Positions 33,319 to 48,510 of a stretch of 64,000 nt of DNA are shown here, in pieces. Numbering within the stretch: position 1 is the stretch's first letter; every line of letters starts with the position of its first letter. Source of the DNA: Hybos culiciformis (taxonomy: Eukaryota; Arthropoda; Insecta; Diptera; Hybotidae); contig OZ023275.1 in NCBI GenBank assembly GCA_964007475.1, forward strand, positions 30,633,619 through 30,697,618, in the 5' to 3' direction. The notes beneath the pieces are model-generated. The model ran no database searches and was not told the DNA's origin. It was given only the letters and a program-made list of their open reading frames with translations. The position numbers and the translations under genes are program-made.

Positions 33319-36300
33319 TGACTACGGAAAATTTTGTAATTATTAACGCTTTCTTGGTTGACGTGGAACCATAATTTGAGTTATTTGAGAAAGATAATAC
33401 TGTCAAGTCTAATAATAAAAATATTTTATATATATAGTTATTCTCACATTAAACTATTAGCGAGTCCATAAACACTTCAAATTATGATTTATTAAGCTTT
33501 CTGGTTTTTCGTATGTCGAATATGTGTTTAAAATATGTCATAAATCAAAATTTGTCAACTTTGAGTGTTGTAATTTATTAAAAAAAAAGTAAAAAAATAA
33601 ATAAAATAACAAAAAAATTACAAATCAAGTTAATTCTCAAAATAGCAATTTAGGAATCCCATTGAAACAACATGTTATTCCCTTAAATCGTTTTTTTTTT
33701 ATATGGAATATTATAGGATATTTGAATTCTTTAGAATTTTTATTCTTTTTATTAAGAATTTTATTGAATAAAATAAAATATCAAAGTCTATTGAGTGCCA
33801 GCAAAGCAGACAAAATAATATTATTTTGTTATTTTTGAGATATCTCAACTTTATGATAAAGAAGATGTTGTAATACAATTTTTATTGCTTATCAATTTTT
33901 TTTATAATTGAAAGATGTAATAATTTTGTTCAATTTTGTCTACTATTTTGAATAAATTTGATAGTGTGAAATTAAATTTTAATACTCAAACTGGAAAAAT
34001 TGTTTAATTTTATTTTCAATTAAATTTTATTATATATAAATATTTAAACGTTTGATGTATTCATACTTATGTAAAATCTATATTATTTATGTGAAATCAT
34101 TTAAAATTTCCAATTGTTTAGTAAAATCCTAAACGGAAGTTGGACTTTTGAAACTCCCAAAATCATATTAAGACATAAAAAAGTCGTACTGAAATATTTA
34201 ATAAATAAAGCTTTATGATTATTTAATGATAAGTAATATTATAATTTTTTTACGTAATTGCTTAATTTACATGAACCTTCAAAATTACTGTTATTGTTAA
34301 AAAGATATGTTTCCCTCAATTGGTTTAGATATTTGTGGTAAAATGACAATATTAGTTGACTTTTCTTTTATTTTCAGAAATTTCAAAAGATTCTTATGAA
34401 ATTGAATTTGTTTAATATTGATAATATTTTTTTCATTTTAAAAGCCGCAACATATGTTGATAGTGGATTCAATTGATTTTACATTTTTTTTTTTTTTGCA
34501 AAAAATAATAATCCAACTATAAAATGATATTACTATAGATTCAAAAATAAAATTGTAAACTTTGAAGAACTTAATGTTTTTATTTACGAAATTATTGATT
34601 TGTTCATTAGACTACTTACAACTTTATACTTATTGAAGTAAGAGCTCCTCGTATGGAAGTAGTTCTTAATTCGAGAAGTTGATAATAAATCAATGTATTA
34701 TGTGTTAGGAAGGAACCCGTATACTAACTTGATAGGACTTTCTTTCAACTTTTAATTCGATGTTTATTCTACTAAAATTATTATTTGAAATAAAAATCCA
34801 AATTTAATTCTTTAACCACGAGAAGAAAATTTCTTTATCCACACACATTAATGATATTTTATAACTTTTTCATTTTGTCATCACAAAATTGTCTTTGAAT
34901 CCTTTATAAAAAATTTATATTATATAACAAGAGAGACATAACTTTTATATTAAGTAATGCAATAACGAATTTAATTAAACTCAATTGAGTTTAATCAATT
35001 TTGTAAAAATGAAAAAAAAAAGTTTTACTTCACAAAATATACACTTCAAGAATTTCTTTTTTTGAAGAGTTATGGGGCAAAATGAAAGTTTTCTTGCAAG
35101 GTATGTAGGTACTTTTTTTGCATATTGCCTCCTCAACGATTGTAATTATAGCATAATTCAAATATAACATGACTTTATCGATTTTATCGATATAGCATAA
35201 CTTTAGCGACTTTCCCTTTTTATATCAAAACATTAAAAATTTTAATTTTAAAGTCAATATAGAGCAACATAAAGATAGGCAGTGAAGAAATATTTATTTA
35301 ATTTATACAGCTACAAAAGATCTGGGCTTTTACAAATTTTCTTTATTTCGGTAAAAAATTGATACGAATGAACGTTGCGTCGGTCTTAAATTAAAAAAGA
35401 CATCGCAGTTCAAAGTTCTTCAACAAAATTAGAAAACTCACGACAAAGTTCCCTAAGCACATTTATGCTAATCTGTGACAAGTTTTTTATTTCTCATTCT
35501 CTTGAAAATAAAATTAAAACTATATTTTATGCAAGATTATTTTAATATTACATAATCTCTTTCCATATGTAACATTCATTTTTACACTAAACTTGAAAAT
35601 AAAAAAAAAAACAAAATGTATGCATATTTTATTTTTTCTGTCATCACGAAAAAAGTGCACTCAACCACTTTAGAAAAGTACTACATTCTGATGTTAAAAA
35701 AAAAACTTTTACTTCAAATAATAAAAATTATGTGATGGCAAGAATTTAAGAAAATTATTCTATTAAAAATTTTCTTGTGACCTTCATCTTGTCTTAACTA
35801 AGCGACGAAAAATTTTATTGATTTCGTAAAGCATTATAACGAAGAATGAAAAGTCGAAACTACAATTTTAGCTTTATCTAACAAATTTTCAATATTATTT
35901 GCACTTACAGTGGGAGCGTAATATGAGTGTACTGCAAGTATCCAGGTTTAAAAAAGAAATTCATTAAACTGTTCCTAAAAGAATCTTCTAATGTATTGTG
36001 TTATTTCTATTACTCATGTTCATTTAATAATGAAAATTATAAATTACGTAAACCGGAAGACAACTACTTTTAACAGATTAAAATGTTATCATAAAATGGA
36101 TTTTTAGATAACTATACCAAAATATTTATACAGAAAATTTTACAGAGAAATCACTTTACTAAAGAGAAAGTAAATCAAAAATATTAAAATTCACGACTTT
36201 GAATATGAAAATATACTTAGAATATTGTTTTTATTCATAATTTTATTATAAAGTATATATGTAGTGAATGGAATAATCTTGCAGAAAAAGGTGAAGAATA

Positions 36301-39300
36301 AATTTGAATTAATTTTTTATTCGTTGAAATTTTTACTTCAAAATAAAAATTCAATTAGATAAAATATTTAAAATTAATTTTTTTCTTTCTAAAGTTGAAT
36401 TTTATAAGAAAATAAAACATTTGACATTAAGAGATATAAGTATATACATATTTCCACATACTTCTCAAATTAAAACATTAGAGATTTAGTTGAATTAAAG
36501 TGATATGAAATTTAAGTGTAATAGTCAAATATAAGCAACCTTTATCACATCTTTAATAAAACAAATTAAAAAGGACTAAAAAGAATTCCTTATACATTCA
36601 GAAAGGATGATTTTTAATTCGAAAACTTTAAAAAAAATACCTAAACATCTTTGAAAAAACGTCTTCACAGCAAAGCATTTAGATACAATACAAATGTTGA
36701 AATTTTTCAGAATCTCTTTAGGAATTAAATTTAATAAAATTAAATTATTTTAATTTAATATTATGCTTATCGTTGCAAGTAATTTTACAAAAATATGAAT
36801 TTGTAATTCTGTACCAGATGCTCAAACAATAATTGTGGAAAAATTATTCTAGGAAAAAAAAAAATTACTTAATTTATTTGTTCCTTTTAATTATGTATTC
36901 ATAATTTTGAAAAAAAAAAAAATATTCTTCTAATATTATTTACTCTGCAGAATAGTATAATTCCTTCATTTAAAAAGGATATCCTCATGAATTATTTATT
37001 TAATTCTATTTTGCTATAGTATTAATATCAATGCTCTACAAATAAGACCAATATACGGAGTACCTTCCATAAAGTATAGTTAGCTACAAAGAAACCGAAT
37101 CCTAGTTTAAAAAAAACTAAAATCCTTTCCGGCTCTTGCTAGCGCTCAGAATTTTTTTCCACTAATATGAATTATTTTTATTGGAAAAATTCAATATCAG
37201 ATGTTTTGCACAAACAATAATATATACCTAATAATTTTTTTCATTTATATTTTTATGTCGAAAAAAAAAGAACAAATAGCTTAATAGAACTATACGAAAA
37301 TAAATTGTCTATAAAATGAATGGGCGAACAGATATTACGATTATTATCAAAACAATCTTTTAATGAGCTAATAACTAGGAATTATTAACAAAAAAGAAAA
37401 GGGAGATACAATTTCTTTGAAGGGACTAAGTATTTATTTGACCGAAAATTATTTTATGATAAAAATTCTATATTTTTTGCACAAAATTAATTTTGTTATA
37501 AAGAACAAAAAGACACAAAAATTTTTTATGTTATATATTTTTGTATATTTCAATGCGTTATTTACCATTTTTCAAAATATATTTCTCATATTACAACCAG
37601 TGTGAATATGTAATGTATTCTAACAATCTTGTACATCTTAATAAAAATCTATACTAAGTCCCTGAACAGTAAAAAAAAAAGTGTTTGAAAGTTGTAATTT
37701 CTGGTCTGGTTTTTTTTATTTAACCGCAAAGCTATACATTAGATTCTTAAAATACAGCTTATTAATTACATTTTTCAGTTAAAATAAATATAGCTATTGA
37801 AACTCTTAAATGTGATGACATTATGTATGTGACAAAGGTAATTTGGTGGCATATAATAACTGCAGAGACAAAGTAAATTAAATTATATATTATATTAGAA
37901 TTTTAATAAGCTCTTTAATTATCAGAATAAGGCATGTTATTACATTCAAGAACCAAAGAAAATAATAAATATTATTTAGAAAAATAACTTTTGCAGTTGT
38001 TATCATCTATATTAAATTTTAGGTATAAATAGTTATTATACTTTATTGAAGCGAAAACCAAACCATATTATGTCGTGAGCATTTCTAATAAAATCTAATA
38101 GATTTTTAATAAAAAAAAAAGAAAAAAAAAACATTTCTATAAATTTAATACTAAATGATCAAAAATAGAAAAATTCATTAAAACATAAAGTTAGTTTTTA
38201 TGACAATATTAAAAAGATTATTGAATGATGTGCACAAAAAAAAAGGACAATTGACCATTAAGCTTTAGATTCATATCAAGACAAATTGTTCTTATTTTGG
38301 GTTTCATTTATTTATTTTCCTTCTTTTTTTTTGGGTTTTCTATTAAACTTAATTTGTTAAAATATCTGAAAAACATATAAATTGATAAAAAAATATATAG
38401 AAGCTAGAATTAATAGTATGTATTGATGAAAATAAAATTACAAAATTTTGTTAAAAATAAATTAAATATGAATTAAGGTTGTTTCAATAAAAGGAAAAAG
38501 AAGATAAGATAAAAAATGTATAGGGTTTCCTAGTTTTCTTCAATGTGTCAGAATTTTTCTTTTTAGAAACGTTAAGCTTTGCGCAACGTTCTTTTATATA
38601 GTTACTTCAAGCACTTACTTCAATGTAGACAATTTTGAGAGATATTTATTTTAGCCATTTGTAAAGCAAGCGGAATCAAATCGGAAGCACTGAAAAACAA
38701 TTTTTTTTATGTTCAGAATATAACATATAGCAGCTATATAATATATATAGCGATATAACGAAAAATTGTAAATAAAAAAAATAAAACAACTTGTTGAAGA
38801 GATTTTCGTGTCAAAATTTTTTTTTGTTTGTTTGAATTTTAATGAAAACATACAAACAACGACACTGCTTCTAAAAAAAAATTTAAAGCATAAATAATAG
38901 CGAAACGAAAATATTTTTAAGTTTTCAGAATGTTTTTGTACTATGTTTGTTTAGCTAAAAACAAATTTTTGATTCTAGATCAACAACAAACCTAACGTTA
39001 CCAATTTATTTTTGGTGTCCATTACTTTATTTTTTTGACTTTTTTTTTTTAAATGAATTTAAAAAACAAATAAAAAACTTTTTTCACTCAATTTAGAAAT
39101 GATCTAAGTTATCACTACTTCAGACAAATGGTCTGGAAATTAGAAGTTTTTCTAGAAATAAGTTAGTTAGGAGGAGGAACTCTTATAAACTTGTAACTAT
39201 TCATTTTTGCGATTTATATTTCACGGAGCCAAATTTAAAACTTTCAACAGAATCAAAAATTAAATAATTACTATTGAAATATGTAATACTTACATTTATT

Positions 39301-42300
39301 ATTGAAAAATTCATCTATCTGTTTGTAAGAAATAAAGTAAAAATTAAATGAACTTACAATCTATACAAAACCTCATGTATATATTATGCATTCAAAACTA
39401 AAAAAAAACATTCGATGTTATTCACAAACACTAAGCCAATATCTTTATCATGTAATCCCTATTTTCAACTAAATATCTTATTAATTAATTTACCATAAAA
39501 TTCTTTTTTCTTTTTTTATAAATGGAAAGGTTAAACCACTTTTAAATAAAATAAAGTCGCAGAAATGAATACATAATTTATTAAAAAAAAAAAATTAAAA
39601 TAAAAAAAAGAAAGCTTAAGGAAAAGAAAAATATTTAATAAAAAAAAAAAAAAATTTAAATCTTTTCTCTCTTCTGAATTATTAATGAAATGTTAATGGA
39701 TTTTGGTATCTTATCATAAATTTTTTTTGTTTAGCCTGACCAAGTTGCTTCTCTACTTAATTCTTTCCCTCCCAGTACAGTATCTCAAGCTTCCTTGGTA
39801 TATTAAAACTTCAAAAGAAATACAATTTTTATGAAAATAATATAGTCTTCATATTCATTTTTCTTTTACGAGATATAAGGACATTTTTAGAGAAAAAAAT
39901 TATATGTATGTTCTTAATAAATCCCTGTTTTATCATTTTTCTTCTCATTAAATATTTTATTATTAGGATTATTATGAAAATACACCACATTTATGTTTTT
40001 AGAGATCATAAATTTTTCAATTTCCACCAAGAATAAATAATTTTCAATTTGAAATAAAAAAAAATATAAAGAAAATAGTACGGTATTACTAAAAAGAAAA
40101 TGATGTAGAAAGAAGAAAAACAATATATACTACAATAAAAATCATATTTATATTTTTCTATATGATACATGAATCTCAAAGGGCAATCTCGCGCTAAGCT
40201 GAAAAGAAAAGATATGAGAAAATTTTTATTTTTATCAACCATTTTAATGGGAATCTCAGAAAACTTTGTTTCAAGTCTTTAGAGGCTTTATAGTTCTAAA
40301 ATTTCAAACTTTTTTGTTTAGTTCTTCATCTTAATTCATAGCACTATCTATAGGTATATTTATTTTATAATTAAGCCCTAAAACTTAAAACCTCATTCAG
40401 TCTCAATTATTAAATTTTTCTTCATAATAATACCAAAATATTATAGTATCAACACTTTTTTTATTATATCTTTATATAATATTATTATATTTATATAAAT
40501 ATATAATAGATTTATTCCGAAGTTAATTAGTGTCCACTACTGATTTTTTATGAAAACTTTTTTAATTTTCTTGAGTACCTATTCTTTTAACTTAAGTACT
40601 GACGAGAACTTTATTTTTCCTATTGCTTCATTCAGCTATTTAATTAAAAATAATATTATTTCAATTTGATGTCTTTATTTCGATGACGACTGTATTATGT
40701 ATAACTAAGTACACGGTTTTGTAGTTTATTTTATCCCAGTTTATTTATCCCAAATATTATTTTTTCTTATTCAAAAACAGTTCATAATTCAATAAAATTC
40801 AATTTGTTTCTTTTTCCAAGAAAAAATTTAACAATTTTTTTATTTTCTATCCTGATAAAATAGGGGAAATATTTTTAAAAACATCTTTTCTATTGAAATG
40901 CATTTTATATATTATGAATTATATTTACATATGTACATTAAATTTATCTTATGATATAGAGATATTCAAACAAATGTACAATTAAGTTAACGAAATATAT
41001 GAAATAAAATATATCTTTAAAACAGATTATATTTTATTTCTTAATGACCAAACTTTTATTGATATTCGAAACATTAATTAAATTGAATAAAAATTTGTGT
41101 CTTTACAATCTTTACATGTTACATAATGTGTAAATATATTTTTATTTTCCTGAAAAATAAAAATTGTAATAAATTTTTACCCCCAAAAAAATCCACCAAC
41201 TATAATATGAAGATTTTTCTTTCTTTATGGGATCAATATGAATAATATACAATTTTGAATCATTTTCTTTTTCGAAGAAAATCTTCATGCATACTTCTTT
41301 AATGGAAACTAAGTATAAAAAAAGGACTTATGAAAGGATAATGCATGATTTAATTTAAAAAAAAAAAAGTATATGAACAACTATGTTATACTTTTTCTTT
41401 ATAGTTTTTATGATATTTTTCTTATATTCATAATTTTAAGTTTTGTATTATGAAAAATATATTTTTGGAAACTTTTTAACGCTAGCAATAATCAAGCTAT
41501 ACATATAGCATAAACTTTATGCTTGATAAATTGTATCGTAAATTTATTTATAGCCATCCAAATGTTTCAATTTTGTACTGATGAAAAAAAAAACTTAAAA
41601 CTGCAAAGAAGGCAACATAAATTGTTATCTATTTTTGAGAAATATTGAATCTTTTAAGGAGATGACAAAATTTATCTTTTTTTTTTTTTTTTTTGAAAAT
41701 GTTATAAATCTAATTTTAAGTTTTCCTTGCAATATATATTTTTTTTTTATATTTTGATACTTAATCGACAACTATTTATTTTTAGATTTAGAGAAGTAAA
41801 AAACATAAAATTTTTATATTAAAAATTATTTGATTTATGTTTAAGTTTAAATGTAGTTCTACTTGTTCATACTATAACACTAAATCATGTAGGGACGAAG
41901 AGTGGTTCGTTGTAATATTTAGATTTGAAAATTCTGAGACTAAAATTTGAAGTTGGAACATAATTGATTCGCATTCCTTTTTAATTTCATTACCATCTGT
42001 TCAAAACAAAATATATCGGTTTAAAGTTATCATTATCTGTCGCTTTGAAATATTTATGTTGTCAAGTTGACTTATGCATTTTTGAAAATTGACTTATCGT
42101 CCAAATATTTTTTGAAGCCTAAAAAGCTATTGAACATACTTCTGTTTGAACGTTTTGACTTAATATCAAATTCGAGATTGTTTTCTTAAGTTTGCGGCAA
42201 TTAAAAAAAAAAAAGAATACATGTCCTATTTTTTACTTACTCTGATATTCCTATTATCCTATTGTCCAATTGTATTTTTCATCATATAGAAATTCTTACA

Positions 42301-45300
42301 TTTTATGTGCCTGAAAAAAAAAATTAATACAATCATAATTCAGTAAAGTGGTTTTTTTGTTGAAAAATTCATGATTTTAGATTTATCTTTTTTTATTTGA
42401 ATTTTAAACCTTTCACCGCGCTAATAAATTCAAAATTTTACCATTTTAATTCATAACTTTGCAGTTTAATATATGTATTTAAATTTTTTGTTTTCTTAAT
42501 TTTCATTTCAATGAAAATTGCCTTTTTCAAGTTAGAATGGAAAACAAAAAAAAAATAAAAAAATTCACATAAATATGTAATTTGAAAATTTTTACACTTT
42601 TACCATTTTATCAGCAGAATAGTAAAAATTTTTATTTATAACTTTAACAAAAATTGTAAAATTCCATTGAAAAAAAAAAAACTTATTTCAAATTCACACG
42701 AAAATATGTTATTTGTTGTGCCAAAGAGTTTGAAAAACAGATTTGTGTACTTTTTGTATTAATAGCTTTACACTACAACTTCTGGTCATTAATCATTTCG
42801 TATTTAAATGGTTTTTCCATAAACTCTTCTATATACAACATTTTCATAAAATTAACTTCGACACTTTAGAAAATTTTTGAATAATGTACTTGTACTTGTT
42901 ATATTTGAAATTCGAAATATTTGTTGGGTTAATAATTTTTAGCCATAAATATCCTGCAAATCGATATTACATTACTTATTTATATATTCCATGCTGAGAA
43001 CAAAATCTTTCTGATTTCGAAAATCTAAATTATGTTCCACATGAATTTCTTAGTCGAACGTATAATTTTCTTTCATTTCAAATTTTATCAATGTATATAA
43101 CTACAGCTTAAATGTTTGTTCGTCATAACTCATATTATAATTTTGTATAATTATACTTATATTGATACTTTTTTTTTGTAATGAACATCCACATAGTTGA
43201 TATTGACATTTATAAATATTGTTTTTTATTCTAAAGTTAGAGTAAAACTATTTCTGTCAAGAGGTTTCAAATGCAAAAAAAACTATCACAACACAATTGA
43301 TCGCATTACTATAATAAATTTAATCATAAATTTTTTCGACTGCAAATATTTTTTTATGAGTTCATGCACATACAGAGATTATCTTAAATCTCTGATGTTT
43401 TTTTTTGGTGTTAGCCACCTTATGGGCAATAAATATTACCAAACAAACTATCTAATATAAAAAATTACTTTTAGTTACCAATTAAAGTTAGATTATAAAT
43501 ATGTATGAAAATACAATTATAAAAAAATATAAATATCTAATAAAAATAGCAACTAAACTTTGCATTAATTTACTGGTGAAAGCCAGTAATAAAAAACTGA
43601 ATATAAAATATGTACATATAAGTATATTTTACCTATGATGGTTGTTTTTTTCTTTATTTCCAATTTTTCCTGTAATAAGTGTACGATACTATCATTTTTA
43701 GTTTTTATAACTTCAAATTTTAATAATAGGAAATTCATTTTGTTAAAAACTATTAAACATAAATTAAAAAATTAGAATAAGATTTTTATCTTATTTAAAT
43801 AATTAATTAGAAACTAACATGCAATATTTGAACAAAATTAAAATCAGTATTTGAAAATAAATAAAAGTTAGAAAATAAAAAAAATAAAAAAATTTTTTTG
43901 ACTTTCAATGTAATGAAAATTTATTTGAACTTGTATATTGATTGTGTGTGGCGATGGCCAACTATAATTTTGCCGTAAGCTTACTATTTCTGACACACAA
44001 ACAAAACACAATTCGGTTTTTTTTTATCCAAACACCAAAAATAAAGTATATTATGAAACTTTAAAATGCGGCTTCAAGTTAATAGATTTGAACCAGGATT
44101 TATAAAGAAGGGCTCAATAAAAGCACAGCTTAAAATAATTTGAGTAAATTAAAATTTTAGAATACTGTACATGAATATATAAACTATTTAAATACATACA
44201 CTATTACGACAGTGTTAAAAATATTGTTTTTTTGTTTTTTTTTTTTTAATTTTCCAAAACAACTTTATAATAATATTTTTATATGTACAGAACAAAAATA
44301 TTACTTTAATTATTTGTAGTGCACTCGTTTTCAAGTAAATAAAACAGTCTGGCATAAAACATTAAACTAAAAAAATAAATAAACATTACGTCGTATAGTA
44401 TTACAATTTTGTTGTATGTTACATTATTTAAGCATCAGGAGGGATTGAAAACAGTTTTTGTGAAAATTACTTCTACGAATACTAGAACGAGGGTCTGCAT
44501 AAAATTTCTAAATCCTGAATTTCAAAATAATTAAAGCTTATTTCAAGTTAAACTTAATTTTCTAATCCGAAATAAGTTTAAATAAAAAACGTTATTTGAT
44601 ACCATTTCGACTTGTTTTAGTTAATTTCATAATTTTTAATACATATTTCAATTTCAACCGGTAAGAAAAAAAAAATTTCTAACTAGTGTAAATACAATCT
44701 AAGTTTATGTTTAGGAAGCTAATAATGTAAAACCATTTATTCTTGATTTATGCCCTTGATTATTGACCTACTGTTTTTCATTTTCTCTAGAAATTATTAT
44801 CAATTTTATTTTCAACACCCGAAAAGAAAAATTTTACAAAAAAACTTAAAAAAGAATAAAAACAAAAATAGTAAGTTTGAAATTGTTTTTTATTCTTATT
44901 TTTACAGACAATAATAATAACAGAAGTTGAAAGTTAATCATTTAGAAGAAAAATTTAGTGAAACAAATATATATATATAACTATATCTTATATATATAAG
45001 AAATGAATTAAAAAGTTTCTTGTTGTATGCAAACTTTAAGAAATTTTGTTCAAAATTTCTTTGTCATAATAATTTTTACATTGTAAATCTATATGCTATA
45101 GCTAAAATGTAAACTTTTTAGCGTAAATGATGCAAAAATTATAGTTTTATGTTTTTTTTTTTTTAAGAAAAAAATCTATTTAAATTACCATGTAATTGTG
45201 AGAACGAATTTAATTAGATTGTAGAGTTTAAAGATTTTAAACTGGGTGTCTTTCATGAATTAGTGGGTTTTGAACAGAAAAAATTCATGCTTTAGAATTT

Positions 45301-47340
45301 GATCTCAGAAAAATCGAGCATGACAATCAAAATACGTCATTGCAGTAAAATAATAATTCTGAAATAATTTCAACATAACTTGGGCACATTTTTAGTAATT
45401 TTCCCACTTTTGGCTATTTTAAATGTATTTTTTTGTACGAAAATTATCTCGAAATTAAATTATTCACTGATTTCCTGAGAATCCCAAATTCTTAAAATTA
45501 CAAAACATTTCAAAATACGAACATGTCAAGAAATTATTTTTTGTATTAATCTATTTTTAATCCAAAAAATATTTCCAATGCTTTTTAATTGTATCAATTG
45601 CCTAATGAAAAGAAATCTAATTAAAAAAAATCTGTTTTTTTTTTTTCAAGTATTTAATAAACCAATATTCCTCTTCTTCAAACAAATTACTTTACCAACA
45701 AGGGATAAACATTATTTAACGAATAAAAATAAAACTTAAATAGGATGAGGATAATTAAAAATCCATTGAGCTTTCATTAAACAATTAGATGTTATTTAAT
45801 GAGAGATCCTTATCCAAAGAAAATATTGTACCTGACAATAATGAATCATTATTATATATGAAGTATTCTATTTCATATTCTGTTATAGTCAAGCTTTAAT
45901 TGGTTTAGATTGGTTTTATATAAAAAAAAAATTTCAATGAAATATTAAAATTGTATTCTAATGTGAAATTTTAATGTTTATGTTTGAGCATAAATAAACA
46001 TGTTCAATTGCCGTGAAAGAAATAGAATATTAATTAACTTTTCATTTGCCTCAAACAAATTTAAATATTTCAGTCAGTCTACGGAAAACGTTGAAATTAC
46101 AATAATTTAATTACATACTAACATTTGACATATTTTCAGATACGAATAAAAATACAAAATCCAGCTAGCTCTATGCTATACACAAGAACATAAACATTTT
46201 ACTTAATTGATTAAAAATTAGAAAAAATTGGTTTATTGATATACACAGCATATTAAGCGTAGTATAAAATACCATATTCATTTATGTCAGTCTGTTATAC
46301 ATATTTTAGCCAAAAAAGAAATCGTTTAGCTCAAAATTTTAATCAAATATTTATACTTATATAACAATGTTATTCTTAAATGTTATCAATTTAAACTTAA
46401 TTAAAAAAATTGTAACTATCTAAAGATAATTTAAAGAGAATTTTAACTCTTAATCTTGTTGGCTAGCTAAAAAAAAATGAAAATCAAAATGAATCCAGTA
46501 GCAACTGTAATAGCAAAAAAAAATATTACCATACCAACAATGGTACTGAAAAATAATTTTTCATCATTAGACGTATACAAACTAACCTAAATTACCTTGA
46601 AAATATAAGTTTTATGCATTTTACACTAGAGAGGAAATTATATTCTTTCCTATAGAAATACCACATAATATTTATTTAAGGTTTGTACGGAATTATTTGT
46701 ATAGAGATTGAATTTCCGTCACTGCTAATTAATGGTAAAAATATTTCATAAATTTTTATAATAAAAAAAAGAAAGTTTAAACAAAGTAATATTATACTAA
46801 GTTTGCTTAACAAAATAACAATAAAGAGAAAAAAAATTTCCTTATTGAATAATTTCAATTTTTCGTACATAGTTTTATTAAATATTGCAAAAGAGTAAAA
46901 GGATATTTGAACAGTATCTGTACAGATATAATGAACATTCGAGCTCTGAAGCTATAGTAAACGAACCCACAATCACGTAACAATATTAATAGTTTAATTT
47001 TATTTTTTTTTTAATTCTTTTTTAAATACAGGTGCATAATATTTTAATACATTATTAAATTTAATTTTTTTATAATTATTCATTTAATTGACACTATAGG
47101 AATAAATTTGCTATAACCGAGCAAAAAAGGATTCTGTTTTCAAAGGAGTTACTACAGATATATGATGGATCTATCTCATAAATACGGAGTTACAGCTATC
47201 ATTGTGGGATTCCATTCCGGTCAATGAAACTTAAACTGGAAAAATTGTCCACTAAATTCAAATAATGGTAATTTAAGCAAAATATATAAAGTAATTTAAT
47301 ATTTAATTAAATAATCTTGATAATGGCTTAATATTTACAC
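33319..47340. other. Gene-poor A/T-rich desert, third part
   Basis: Fourteen kilobases with no supported gene, RNA or bounded repeat. The open frames present (for example 43197-43460 and 39914-40242) are low-complexity Phe/Tyr/Ile/Lys strings. It could be intergenic or a very long intron; the sequence alone does not say. Confidence 0.6.
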
Positions 47341-48510
47341 TCTAAGTTCATAGGCGCCCGCAGGATTTTTGCTAGGGGGGGGCAAGAAAAATTTTTTAAA
47401 AAGCTTATAAATATGTTTTTCTTCAACGATGAATATAAAAAAAATGTGTTGAGAATTGAGTTACATGTATCTTATATGAATCTTTTCTTTTTAAAAGTAA
47501 AAAATAACAATCATAAATTAACATTTTTAATAAACGAATTCACTTGCTGGATTAGGTAATAAAAAACAAAAAAAAAAAAAAAAAATACAATAGATATATA
47601 AAGAAAAAAAAACCAGATACCTTCCGAATCGTTCCAAAACTTTCAGTAATTCGCCAATTAGAAGAAAAACAAAACAAACGAAGATATTTTAGACGTAGTT
47701 TATGCACGTATGCGACATAAAAAAGACACATTATATGAAACTTTTTGAGGCGTATTATACTCAAACACGTAAATTGAACTTCTCCGGCGTAAAAGTTAAA
47801 AAATTAATCTTTTATATTTATACATCATAGATATTTCTACACCATAGATATTAAGAAATGCAATTGCTTTATTTTTTTGTAACTGAACAGTTATTTTTTT
47901 TTGTAACTGAACGGTGATTTTCTTTTTTACGTCGCGTGGCGTAGTTTCGTAAACTCGCGTGAAGTTCTTCGACAATGTCTCTATCATAAAAGTAACCAGA
48001 AAAGGAATTCTTTTTTCATAAATGTGTTGCTCTTGACTAAGCGAAATATGAAAAAGGAATATCTGGAATTCCGTGCATTTAGAAATTCCAAAATTTATAA
48101 ATATTTTTGTATTTTTACCCGTGACTCAAAAATCGAAAAATTTGAAAAAAAAAAAAATTGAATAATTTATTTAAAACAATTTAAATACTGCATGACATAA
48201 AAATCTGAAAAAATTAAAATCTAAAATTTCTAATTTAAATGTTCTCAAAATTTCTTAGCGCATTAAAAAAGTAAAATTTAAGATCAAGCAAGGGTTCTTA
48301 TAAAAAAGTGATTGTGCGATATAATAAGTTTTTTTTTTCGTTTGAAAAATGACAAACATTCTAATATTATTCAAATTAAAATCGTGTTTCTAATTTGTAC
48401 GAGTTTAGTGTTTAGGTCTCATCGCTGATTAAGTTTTATTTTCTTCATCAACGCCAGGGGGGGGCCAAGGCCCCCCCTTGCCCCCCCCTCCGGGCGCCCA
48501 TGTCTAAGTT
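47341..48510. mobile_element. Non-autonomous hAT-type transposon with 8-bp target duplication
   Basis: The element proper is 47349-48502 (1154 bp). Its ends are CATAGGCGCCCGCAGG and CCTCCGGGCGCCCATG, inverted with two mismatches in 16. A perfect 8-bp duplication TCTAAGTT flanks it at 47341-47348 and 48503-48510. Next to the termini are G and C runs (GGGGGGGGCAAG at left; a CCCCCCCTTGCCCC stretch at right). An 8-bp target duplication is the hallmark of the hAT superfamily. No transposase is encoded; the internal frames are short A/T-rich strings. A 20-bp direct repeat around GTAACTGAAC occurs at 47869-47913. Confidence 0.88.
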
